Assembly: GCF_001866665.1 (NCBI RefSeq)
Contig: NZ_MLYO01000012.1
Span: 62,001-126,000, forward strand
Source of the DNA: Streptomyces monashensis
Lineage (GTDB): Bacteria; Actinomycetota; Actinomycetes; Streptomycetales; Streptomycetaceae
Reading direction: 5' to 3'
Length of the DNA stretch: 64,000 bases
Shown piece by piece: positions 26,150 to 34,452 of the stretch (positions within the stretch are counted from its first letter, which is position 1; each line of letters begins with the position of its first letter). The notes beneath the pieces are model-generated. The model was not told the origin of the DNA. It saw only the letters and a list, made by a program, of their open reading frames with translations, and made no database searches. The translations under genes and the position numbers were made by a program.

Positions 26150-27859
26150 TCAGCCGGCCGCCGTGCCGTTCTCGTCGAGCAGCTTCTTGTACCAGTCGCG
26201 CAGTCTGTCCCCGCCTTTGCTCTTCCAGTCGGAGACGGCCTGCTGCATGTCGCTGATCTTCTTGCGGCCGCGGGTGATGTCGTCCTCCAGCTGCTCGAAG
26301 TCGTTGCCGAGGTCGGTGTAGCGGTCCGGCTCGCTGATCATCTGGCCGTAGAAGCTGGACTTCCTGGTGAAGGCGCCCATCCGCTGCTGCCACTCGACCT
26401 GGGCCCTGGCGACGTCGGGGAAGTCGGGGTGGGCTTCGGTGGCGGCGGGGCTCGCGACCATGACGTAGGCGTTGAGCACCTCGTTGTTGCCCTGGGTGGT
26501 CTTGACGGGCACACCGTTCCTGACCGTGTAATCGGCGCCCTGGACACCGTAGTTGGTGGCCATGTACTCCTTGGTGCCGTACGGCGCCGCGGTGACGTTG
26601 GCGACGGCCAGCACGTCGCGGATCACGGACTCCGAGGCCTTCTTGTTGACGAAAGCGAAGATGCCGGCGGGCTGTTCGGCCCACAGCCGCGGATCGCCGC
26701 CGTCGTGGCCGAAGATGTCCATGCCCCAGATCCTGTACGACGGGTTCTGGGCGGCCTGTTCGGCGGTGCGGCTCCACCACTGGCTGATGTTGTTGGGGTA
26801 GATCAGGAACTCGCCGGCGGCGAACTTGGGTCCCGGGTCGGGGGCGTTCTTGCCCATCAGGGCGTCGGGGTGGACGTATCCGGCGGCGAAGAGCTTGCGG
26901 GTCCACTCCAGCGCTTCGAGGTACTCCTCGGTCTCGATGCGGTTGATCATCTTGCCGTCGACGAGGTTCCAGCCGAGCGGCTTCTCGCTGCCCGAGAGCA
27001 CGCCGAAGATCTGGAACGCGGTCCACTTCATGTCCATGCACGCCCAGCGCTTGGCCCTGGCGTCGGTGATCTCCTTGCACAGGGCCGTGAACTCGTCGGC
27101 CGAGCGCGGCACGTGGTAGCCCTGCTTGTCGAAGATGTCCTTGCGGTAGAAGGGCACGATGCCGGTGACGTACGGGGCGGGCTGCGGCAGGCCGCGCAGT
27201 CTGCCGCCGATGATGCAGCGCCGCCAGGCGTCGGTCGGGATGGCGGCGAGGTTCGGGTAGTCCTTGACCTTGTCGCCGGAGAGGTAGGGGCCGAGGTCGG
27301 CGAACTTGTTGATGATGGCGGTGGGTATCTTGCCGCCCATGTTCCAGCTCGGGACGACCACGACGTCGGGGACGTCGCTGGAGGCGAGGACGGCGCCGAG
27401 CTTCTGGTCGTAGGTGTTGCCGTCCTGGTTCTGCCAGACGACGTCGACGCCGATCATGTCGTTCATCGCCCGGTAGTAGGCGTTGTCGCTCTTGGGCGGG
27501 GAGCCCCAGAACGGCGACATGATCGTGACCTTGCCGCCCTTGCCGAGCTTCTTCGGCACCGAGGTCTTCAGGGCCGCCAGGTCCGTCTTGCCGGTGAAGC
27601 CGATCGCCGAGCCGTTCTTCGCGGGGATGTCCGGGGTCACCACGTTGTTCGCGACATAGGTCGGCAGCAGCTTCGTCTCCCCCTTGCCCCCGGAGGTACC
27701 GCCGCCGGACCCGCTGTCCGACGCCCCGCAGGCGCTGAGCAGCGGCATGCCCCCGGCGACCGCCGCGGCGGCGACCGCGGTGGAGGCGAGGAAGCTCCGC
27801 CGGCTGGGAGATCCTCTCCGGCCGGGCGCGGAGGTGGCGGAGGCGGCGTTCGGCGTCAT
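26150..27859 (-). CDS. Lipoprotein oligosaccharide-binding protein (ABC)
   Basis: The product has 569 residues. The N-terminus combines a Tat motif (SRRSFLASTA) with a lipobox (LLSAC, about residues 41-45), so the mature protein is anchored outside the membrane. The body is an extracellular solute-binding protein of the large LipO/oligosaccharide class, with PFYRKDIFDKQGYHVP and EGWTRKL-like segments and many aromatic residues. GAAGGG lies before the ATG. It is the first gene of the seven-gene minus-strand operon. An operator palindrome lies 23 bp upstream of the start. Confidence 0.93.
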   Translation of the reverse strand: MTPNAASATSAPGRRGSPSRRSFLASTAVAAAAVAGGMPLLSACGASDSGSGGGTSGGKGETKLLPTYVANNVVTPDIPAKNGSAIGFTGKTDLAALKTSVPKKLGKGGKVTIMSPFWGSPPKSDNAYYRAMNDMIGVDVVWQNQDGNTYDQKLGAVLASSDVPDVVVVPSWNMGGKIPTAIINKFADLGPYLSGDKVKDYPNLAAIPTDAWRRCIIGGRLRGLPQPAPYVTGIVPFYRKDIFDKQGYHVPRSADEFTALCKEITDARAKRWACMDMKWTAFQIFGVLSGSEKPLGWNLVDGKMINRIETEEYLEALEWTRKLFAAGYVHPDALMGKNAPDPGPKFAAGEFLIYPNNISQWWSRTAEQAAQNPSYRIWGMDIFGHDGGDPRLWAEQPAGIFAFVNKKASESVIRDVLAVANVTAAPYGTKEYMATNYGVQGADYTVRNGVPVKTTQGNNEVLNAYVMVASPAATEAHPDFPDVARAQVEWQQRMGAFTRKSSFYGQMISEPDRYTDLGNDFEQLEDDITRGRKKISDMQQAVSDWKSKGGDRLRDWYKKLLDENGTAAG

Positions 27860-27881
27860 TGCGTCAACCCTTCGAAGTCAG

Positions 27882-27895
27882 TCGAAGCGCTTCGA
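27882..27895. promoter_or_regulatory. LacI-type operator O3, upstream of the transporter operon
   Basis: TCGAAGCGCTTCGA matches the core of the operators upstream of the LacI regulator. It is 23 bp before the binding-protein start codon, a position where bound repressor would block the promoter of the minus-strand operon. Confidence 0.8.
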
Positions 27896-28064
27896 TATTG
27901 CTGCGAGGTTAAGTGAACACCTGAGGGCGCACAAGGGTCGTTCCCAAGATTTCCGCGATGCGCGGGGCCTTTCGCGCGAGCGCCAACACCCCTTGCGAGT
28001 TCGGCCGTATACGTGTGTTCTTCCCGCACGGCACCTTGACACTCCGGCCTTGCCCGTCCGAGCA

Positions 28065-28078
28065 TCGAAGCGCTTCGA
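28065..28078. promoter_or_regulatory. LacI-type operator O4, upstream of GH3
   Basis: TCGAAGCGCTTCGA, identical to O3, lies 38 bp before the GH3 start codon. The two operators sit in the divergent region between the transporter operon and the GH3 gene and would place both under one repressor. Confidence 0.8.
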
Positions 28079-28115
28079 AAGCGTCGTGTCGCTCCATCCG
28101 CAAGGGGAACCGCTC

Positions 28116-30959
28116 GTGACCGTTGACCCGCCGTCCGCCCCGCCGTTCCGCGATCCGCGTCTGCCCTTCGCGAAGCGCATCGACGACCTGCTGGCGCGGC
28201 TCACCCTGGCCGAGAAGATCTCCTTCCTGCACCAGTTCGCGCCGGCCGTCGAGCGCCTCGGCGTCGCCGCGTTCCGCACCGGCCAGGAGGCACTGCACGG
28301 GGTTGCCTGGATGGGCCCGGCGACGGTGTTCCCGCAGGCCGTCGGGCTCGGCGCGACCTGGAACCCGGAGCTGGTGCGGCGGGTCGGCGAGGCGGTGTCC
28401 CGGGAGGTCCGCGCGATGCGGGCGCGGGACGAGAGGGTCGGCCTCAACGTCTGGTCGCCGACGGTCAATCTGCTGCGCCACCCGCTGTGGGGCCGCAACG
28501 AGGAGGGGTACTCCGAGGACCCGAGGCTGACCTCGGCGATCGCCACGGCGTACACGCACGGCCTGCGCGGCGACCATCCGCTGTACTGGCGCACCGCACC
28601 GGTCCTGAAGCACTGGCTGGCCCACAACAACGAGACGGACCGGGCCACCTGTTCCGTCTCCGTCCGCCCGCGCGTGCTGTACGAGTACGACCTGCGCGCC
28701 TTCCGCGACACGGTCGAGGCGGGCGCGGTGGCCGGCGTGATGCCCGCGTACAACCGGGTCAACGGCCGCCCCAACCACGTCTCGCCGTATCTGCGCGACC
28801 CCCTGCGCACCTGGACCGAGGAGGAGCTGCTGGTCTGCTCGGACGCGGGCGCGCCCTCCAACCTGGTCGACGCAGAGCACTACTTCGACACCCACGAGGA
28901 GGCCGTCGCGGCCGCCCTGCTGGCCGGCGTGGACAGCTTCACCGACCACGGCACGGACGCCTCGCGGATCACCGGGCGCCTCGAAAGGGCCTACGAGCAG
29001 GGCCTGTTGACCGAGGCCGACATCGACACCGCCGTACGCCGCCAGCTCTCCGTCCGCTTCCGGCTCGGCGAGTTCGACCCACACGACGATCCGCACGCGG
29101 ACACCGGCGAGTTCGACACCGCCGCGCACCGGGAGCTCGCGCGGGAGGCCGCCGAGCAGGCGGTCGTGCTGCTGAAGAACGACGAGGACCTGCTGCCGCT
29201 CGCACCCGACACCCGGATCGCGGTGGTCGGTCTGCTCGCCGACGAGTGCAAGCTGGACTGGTACAGCGGCAGCCTCCTGCACCGCTCCACCCCGCTGGAG
29301 GGCCTGTACGAGCGGTTCGGCGCCGCGCGTGTGGAGTTCGCCGAGGGCGTGGACCGGGTCCGGCTGCGCACCACCGCCGGGACGTTCCTGCACGTGCCGC
29401 CCACGGACGCGCAGGACGAGGCACGGGGCGTCGGGGGCGCGCTCGACCCTGCGCTGCTGGCCGGCCGCACCGATCTGCCGCCGCTCACCACCGATGTGGC
29501 CGGCACCGAGTTCGCGCTGGTGGACTGGGGTGAGGGCGTGCTGACCCTGCGCGCGCCGGACGGCCGGTACCTGTCGGTGGCCGACGACGGCTACGTCCGC
29601 GCCTCCGCCGACCAGCCGGGCGGCTGGGTGGTCCAGGAGACGTTCCGCCTCGAACCGCACCACGACGGTCACCTCCTCAGGCATCTGGGCACGGGGCGCC
29701 ATGTCCAGGTCGCCGCCGACGGCGTGAAGGTTGCCGACGCCGAGGGCTCCGGTGACGTCTTCGAGGTGATCACGGTCGAGCGGGGCGAGGACGCCGTGGT
29801 CCGGGCGGCGGAGCGGGCGGAGGTGGTGCTCGTGGTCGCGGGCAACGACCCGCACATCGGCGGGCGCGAGACCGAGGACCGTACGACCCTCGAACTACCC
29901 GCACACCAGAGGCGGTTGCTGCGCGCGGCCCGCGCCGCGAACCCCCGCACGGTACTCGCCCTGACCTCGGCCTTTCCGTACGCGGTCGACGTGGCCCGGC
30001 TGCCGGCCGTCCTGTGGACCGCGCACGGCGGCCAGGCGGCGGGCACGGCCCTGGCCCGCGTCCTGGCCGGCGACGTCTCCCCCGCGGGCCGGCTCCCGCA
30101 GACCTGGTACGCCGCCGACGCCGACCTGCCCGACCTGCTGGACTACGACGTGATCGGCGGGCGCCAGACCTACCTCTACTTCGACGGCGTCCCGCTGTTC
30201 CCCTTCGGCCACGGCCTGTCGTACGCGTCCTTCGGCTACGGCGATCTCGCGGCCCGCGTCGCGGACGGCGCGCTCCGCGTCCGCTGCACGGTGACGAACA
30301 CCGGGGACCGGGCGGCGGACGAGGTGGTCCAGCTCTACGGGCGGGCCGTGGACCCGTCGGCGCCCCGGCCGCGCCGGGAGCTGCTGGCCCACCGCCGGCT
30401 CGGTCTCGCGCCCGGCGAGCGGGCCGAGGTGTCCTTCGAGGTCCCGCTGTCCGCGCTGGAGTTCTGGGACGTGGCACTCGGCGGCCCGCGCCTGGAGAGC
30501 GGGCCGTACGACCTGCTGGTCGGCGCGTCCAGCGAGGACATCCGGCTGCGCACGACCGTGCACGTGGACGGTGCCGCGCCGGCCCCGCGTCCGGTGGTCC
30601 GGCGCGGCCTCGCGGGCGTGGACTTCGACGATCAGTCGGGCGTCGCGATCGTGGACCGGACCCGGACGGCGGGCGACGCGGTGACCGCGGCGCACGGCGC
30701 GACGGCCGAACTGGTCTACCGTGCCTGCGACTTCGGGCCGGGCGTGACGGAGGTGACCGCGCGGCTCGCGGGCGAGGGCGTCCTGGAACTCTCCCTGGAC
30801 GGCGGCCCGGTGCTCGCGACCCTGCGCCTGGACACCCCGACCGACGGCCCGTACGCCTACACCACGCTGGGCGCCGGTCTCGTCGCCGAGGGCGTGCACG
30901 ACGTCCGTCTCAGGCTGCGCGGCCCGCTGCGGCTCGCGCACGTCGGCTTCTCCGGTTGA
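28116..30959 (+). CDS. GH3 beta-glucosidase-like, cytoplasmic, multidomain
   Basis: The product has 947 residues from GTG 28116, with an AAGGGGA sequence upstream; the open frame further left is non-coding. There is no signal peptide. Domains: GH3 barrel (about 15-330) with the nucleophile motif CSDAGA (Asp243); GH3 C-domain interrupted at about 400-560 by a beta-trefoil/fascin-like insert (LTLRAPDGRYLSVADDGYVR, HLGTGRHVQVAADG); FPFGHGLSYASF, then a fibronectin-III-like domain; a C-terminal CBM6-like jelly roll (LAGEGVLELSLDGGPV). It probably removes glucose from de-xylosylated xyloglucan backbones; beta-xylosidase activity is possible. Two operators upstream link it to the regulon. Confidence 0.9.
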   Translation: MTVDPPSAPPFRDPRLPFAKRIDDLLARLTLAEKISFLHQFAPAVERLGVAAFRTGQEALHGVAWMGPATVFPQAVGLGATWNPELVRRVGEAVSREVRAMRARDERVGLNVWSPTVNLLRHPLWGRNEEGYSEDPRLTSAIATAYTHGLRGDHPLYWRTAPVLKHWLAHNNETDRATCSVSVRPRVLYEYDLRAFRDTVEAGAVAGVMPAYNRVNGRPNHVSPYLRDPLRTWTEEELLVCSDAGAPSNLVDAEHYFDTHEEAVAAALLAGVDSFTDHGTDASRITGRLERAYEQGLLTEADIDTAVRRQLSVRFRLGEFDPHDDPHADTGEFDTAAHRELAREAAEQAVVLLKNDEDLLPLAPDTRIAVVGLLADECKLDWYSGSLLHRSTPLEGLYERFGAARVEFAEGVDRVRLRTTAGTFLHVPPTDAQDEARGVGGALDPALLAGRTDLPPLTTDVAGTEFALVDWGEGVLTLRAPDGRYLSVADDGYVRASADQPGGWVVQETFRLEPHHDGHLLRHLGTGRHVQVAADGVKVADAEGSGDVFEVITVERGEDAVVRAAERAEVVLVVAGNDPHIGGRETEDRTTLELPAHQRRLLRAARAANPRTVLALTSAFPYAVDVARLPAVLWTAHGGQAAGTALARVLAGDVSPAGRLPQTWYAADADLPDLLDYDVIGGRQTYLYFDGVPLFPFGHGLSYASFGYGDLAARVADGALRVRCTVTNTGDRAADEVVQLYGRAVDPSAPRPRRELLAHRRLGLAPGERAEVSFEVPLSALEFWDVALGGPRLESGPYDLLVGASSEDIRLRTTVHVDGAAPAPRPVVRRGLAGVDFDDQSGVAIVDRTRTAGDAVTAAHGATAELVYRACDFGPGVTEVTARLAGEGVLELSLDGGPVLATLRLDTPTDGPYAYTTLGAGLVAEGVHDVRLRLRGPLRLAHVGFSG

Positions 30960-30988
30960 GGGTCCGGAGGAGACCGGCGGCAAGGGAA

Positions 30989-31022
30989 GGGCCCGGCACC
31001 GAAAGGCAGCGGTGCCGGGCCC
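30989..31022. terminator. Bidirectional terminator between GH3 and S53 peptidase
   Basis: A perfect 13-bp stem (GGGCCCGGCACCG / CGGTGCCGGGCCC) with an 8-nt AAAGGCAG loop lies between the convergent genes. Confidence 0.8.
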
Positions 31023-31044
31023 CTTCACCTGCTCAGGAGGAGCG

Positions 31045-32412
31045 TCAGCCGCGGCTCGCGCGGGCGAGAGCCGGCACGAAGGTCAGGGCGTTCAGCGTGC
31101 CCACGCCCGTGGCCATGTCGTAGCCGTCGACGGCCTTGTAGCCCTTGACACCCTGGTAGCTGTTGTCGGTGCCGTCGTTGACGTCGACGATGCCGGAGCC
31201 CTTGCGGCCCAGCAGGGTGTAGAGGGCCGGGTTGATGTCGCCCACCCGGTGGCCGCCCGCCTGGTCGGCGAGGGCGACGATGCCCGAGAACAGGGGGCTG
31301 GCCTCGCTGGTGCCGCCGCTGACGTCCCAGCCGGTGGCGGTCGGGTCGTAGCTGGAGTACAACCAGGCACCGCCGTTGACCGCGGCGGCCATCGAGATGT
31401 CCGGGGTGCCGCGGCGGGTGCCGACGACGTTCTTCACGCCGTTCTGGAAGGCCGGCCGGGTGAACACGTGGGACTGTCCGCCGCCGCCCGCGCCGTTGTC
31501 GTTGTAGACGCTGTCCGGCTTGACCCGCTCGCCCTTGTCGTTCAGGTGGAGCTGGGTGCCCCCGATGGAGGTGACCAGCGGGTCCGCGGAGGGCCAGGAG
31601 TTGACGCGGTACTTGTAGAAGCCCTTGCCGTCCGCGGTGGCGTCGGTCGCGCCGCCGTCGCCGGAGGAGGCGAGGACGGTCACGTGCTTGCGGGCGGCGT
31701 CCTCGAAGGCGTACCGCAGCTTCTTGATGCTGGAGAAGTCGCCCTTGTCGAAGCCGGGGAAGGTGTTCTCGGTGGCGCCGAAGCTCTGGCTGATGACGTC
31801 GCCGACCCCGTGGTCGATCATGTACTTCTCGGCGTCCATCATCTCCGGCAGACCGGTGGTGCCCTCGGTCTCGGCGACGGCCGTCTCCACCAGCACGATC
31901 CTGGCGTCGGGCGCGACGGCGTGTGCCATCTCGACGTCCAGCGTGGTCTCGCCGGCCCAGCCGGTCATGTCGGAGTTCTTCGGGTCGAACGGGGGCACCT
32001 TGCCCCACTTGACCACGTTGACCTTGGTGCTCTTCATCCCGAACTGCTTGCTGTACACGTCGAGATCGTGCTGGATCGTCGGCGAGCCGAACGAGTCCAC
32101 GATGACGATCGTGCGCCCCTTGCCCGTGATGCCCTTCTTGTACAGCGCGTTGAGGTTGTACGCGGTTCTGTACTGGAGCGGGTTGTAGCAGTTGATGTGC
32201 CACTTGGCCTGGCACTGCGCGATGGGGAGGGGGCTCGCGACGTCACGGGCGAGGGTGTGCCCCGCGATGGCCGGCTGCGCGAAGGTGTGCGGTACGCCGG
32301 CGGGCGCGGCGGTGGTGGCGCCGGCCGAGGAGACGGTCGCCAGACCTGCGGCGACCAGTGCGGCGGTGGCGGCGGTGGCGGCGAGGCCGCGCCCGGTACG
32401 GGCTATGTGCAT
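31045..32412 (-). CDS. Secreted S53 (sedolisin) peptidase without prodomain
   Basis: I use ATG 32412, preceded by AGGGGA, giving 455 residues rather than the longer frame. A signal peptide (LAATAATAALVAAGLA core) precedes a short linker. The sedolisin active site is complete: Glu155 and Asp159 in GETTLDVEM, the oxyanion Asp252 in SSGDGG and the nucleophile Ser369 in SGGTSEASP. The roughly 180-residue pro-kumamolisin domain of classical members is absent, so activation must differ. Acid-active extracellular proteolysis is expected. Confidence 0.93.
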   Translation of the reverse strand: MHIARTGRGLAATAATAALVAAGLATVSSAGATTAAPAGVPHTFAQPAIAGHTLARDVASPLPIAQCQAKWHINCYNPLQYRTAYNLNALYKKGITGKGRTIVIVDSFGSPTIQHDLDVYSKQFGMKSTKVNVVKWGKVPPFDPKNSDMTGWAGETTLDVEMAHAVAPDARIVLVETAVAETEGTTGLPEMMDAEKYMIDHGVGDVISQSFGATENTFPGFDKGDFSSIKKLRYAFEDAARKHVTVLASSGDGGATDATADGKGFYKYRVNSWPSADPLVTSIGGTQLHLNDKGERVKPDSVYNDNGAGGGGQSHVFTRPAFQNGVKNVVGTRRGTPDISMAAAVNGGAWLYSSYDPTATGWDVSGGTSEASPLFSGIVALADQAGGHRVGDINPALYTLLGRKGSGIVDVNDGTDNSYQGVKGYKAVDGYDMATGVGTLNALTFVPALARASRG

Positions 32413-32581
32413 GTGTTCCCCTGAGTGGTCCGAAGTCGGACGTAGATCGGTCGCCCTAGTCGACACGCAACCCCACGGGTGAGTCATGCACAGAACAAGA
32501 TTATTGACCGGCGGATGCCGAATCCTTTACCGGATCACATCATTCAGCGGAAACGCGAACGGCCGTTCCCCGCGCACACGA

Positions 32582-32616
32582 ACGGCCGCGGCCCCCGCAC
32601 AGTGGGCCGCGGCCGT
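32582..32616. terminator. Terminator hairpin downstream of aldehyde dehydrogenase
   Basis: A perfect 13-bp stem (ACGGCCGCGGCCC / GGGCCGCGGCCGT) with a 9-nt loop lies 25 bp beyond the minus-strand stop of the aldehyde dehydrogenase. A T-run is not obvious, as is common in Streptomyces. Confidence 0.7.
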
Positions 32617-32640
32617 CTCGTCCGACCTGTCCGTGGCAGG

Positions 32641-34089
32641 TCAGAGCGCGAGACCGGTGAGAACCAGCACGCGCTCGTAGGTGTAGTCCTCCATCGCGAA
32701 CTTGACGCCCTCGCGGCCCACGCCGGACTGCTTGGCGCCGCCGTACGGCATCTGGTCGGCGCGGTAGGACGGGACGTCGCCGATCACCACGCCGCCGACC
32801 TCCAGGGCGCGGTGGGCACGGAAGGCGGCCTGGAGGTCGCGGGTGAACACGCCCGCCTGGAGGCCGTACTTGGAGGCGTTGACCGCGGCGAACGCCTCGG
32901 CCTCGCCGTCCGCCTTCTGCACGCTGAGGACCGGTCCGAAGACCTCCTCGCGGGCGAGGGTGGTGTCGGCCGGGAGGTCGGTGAGCACGGTCGGCGCGTA
33001 GGCGGCGCCGTCGCGCTTGCCGCCGGTGAGCAGCTGGGCACCGGCCTCGACCGCCTCCGCCACCCAGGACTCCACGCGCTTGGCCGCGTCCTCGCTGACC
33101 AGCGGGCCGACATCGGTCGCGGCGTCGCTCGGGTCACCGGTGTTCTGCGCCTCGACGGCGGCGACGATGCGCGGCAGCAGCCGGTCGTAGACCGACGCGT
33201 CGGCGATCACGCGCTGCACGGAGATGCAGGACTGGCCGCCCTGGTAGTTGGAGAAGGTCGCGATGCGGGTCGCGGCCCAGTCCAGGTCGGCGTCGGAGGC
33301 GTAGTCGCCGAGGACGACCGCGGCGCCGTTGCCGCCCAGCTCCAGCGTGCAGTGCTTGCGCGGCACCGAGTCCATGATCGCGTAGCCGACCTTCTCGGAA
33401 CCGGTGAAGGAGATGACCGGCAGCCGCTCGTCCTGGACGAGCGCGGGCATCTTGTCGTTGGCGACCGGGAGGATCGACCACGAACCGGCCGGCAGGCCCT
33501 CGGTCTCGGCGAGCAGGTCACCGATGATCAGCCCGGAGAGCGGGGTCGCCGGGGCCGGCTTCAGGATGATCGGCGCACCGGCCGCGATCGCCGGGGCGAT
33601 CTTGTGGGCGCACAGGTTCAGCGGGAAGTTGAACGGCGCGATGCCGAGCACGACGCCCTTCGGGAAGCGGCGGGTCAGCGCGAGGCGGCCCTGGCCGCCG
33701 GCGTCGGTGTCGAGCCGCTGGGCCTCGCCGCCGTTGAACCGGCGGGCCTCCTCGGCCGCGAACCGGAACACGGAGACGGCACGGCCGACCTCGCCGCGGG
33801 CCCACTTGATGGGCTTGCCGTTCTCGGCGGAGATCAGCTGGGCGATCTCCTCGGCGCGCTCGACCAGCCGCTTGCTGACGTGGTCGAGGGCGGCGGCGCG
33901 CACGTGGGCCGGGGTGGCGGCGAACTCGTCCCGCACGGCGTACGCGGCGGCCACGGCCTCCTCGACCTGGGCGTCGCTCGGCACGGCGACCTTGCCGACG
34001 AGCCGGCCGTCCCACGGGGAGGTGACGTCGAGGGTGTCCTCGCCGGTGACCTGGCGGCCGGCGAGCCAGAAGGCGTGGGTGGAAGTCAT
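32641..34089 (-). CDS. NAD(P)-dependent aldehyde dehydrogenase
   Basis: The product has 482 residues. ALDH motifs are complete: FPKGVVLGIAPFNFPLNL, the cofactor-binding FTGSEKVG, the LELGGN glutamate box, the catalytic cysteine in GGQSC and EVFGPVL. It lies in the same direction and 363 bp downstream of a PucR-type regulator, near gabT. It may oxidise succinate semialdehyde or a related GABA/amino-acid intermediate; substrate specificity cannot be read directly. Confidence 0.93.
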   Translation of the reverse strand: MTSTHAFWLAGRQVTGEDTLDVTSPWDGRLVGKVAVPSDAQVEEAVAAAYAVRDEFAATPAHVRAAALDHVSKRLVERAEEIAQLISAENGKPIKWARGEVGRAVSVFRFAAEEARRFNGGEAQRLDTDAGGQGRLALTRRFPKGVVLGIAPFNFPLNLCAHKIAPAIAAGAPIILKPAPATPLSGLIIGDLLAETEGLPAGSWSILPVANDKMPALVQDERLPVISFTGSEKVGYAIMDSVPRKHCTLELGGNGAAVVLGDYASDADLDWAATRIATFSNYQGGQSCISVQRVIADASVYDRLLPRIVAAVEAQNTGDPSDAATDVGPLVSEDAAKRVESWVAEAVEAGAQLLTGGKRDGAAYAPTVLTDLPADTTLAREEVFGPVLSVQKADGEAEAFAAVNASKYGLQAGVFTRDLQAAFRAHRALEVGGVVIGDVPSYRADQMPYGGAKQSGVGREGVKFAMEDYTYERVLVLTGLAL

Positions 34090-34452
34090 AGTTTCGAGTC
34101 CCGGCCCTTCCGCGTTGGAGGTGTGCTTGGCTTTCGTGCTCCACGGTAGGGCTGGGGCGGCCGACGGTCGCTTGTCCGACTCGTAGCAGTCGGGGTGGGG
34201 GGTGCGCCGTATTGGCGGGGTACGGGCCGGAGGGCGAGGGCGCCGAGAGCGGTGGAGACGACCGGTGGGGCCCGGCCGGACGGTGGCGGCCGACGGCGGT
34301 CGAGGCGGGGCCGAGGCCGGTGCCGGAGATCCCGGGCTCCACGACGGCGCCGAGCGCGACCGGACCGGTCCGCCCGGCCCCGGCCGAGCCGTCCCCGGCG
34401 GACAGCGCGAGCGGGCCGGACCCCGCCGCCGCGAACGGCCGGGGCCGGCCGG
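34090..34452. other. Intergenic stretch with no recognisable gene
   Basis: The 363 bp between the aldehyde dehydrogenase and the PucR gene show open frames on both strands, but their translations are low-complexity proline/arginine/glycine sequence with no family pattern. It presumably holds the aldehyde dehydrogenase promoter, but I see no clear palindrome or hairpin. Confidence 0.6.

Noticed and set aside
27684..28115. The GH3 frame extended upstream
   Set aside because: It would run through the divergent promoter, both operators and the opposite coding strand. GTG 28116 has a ribosome-binding sequence.
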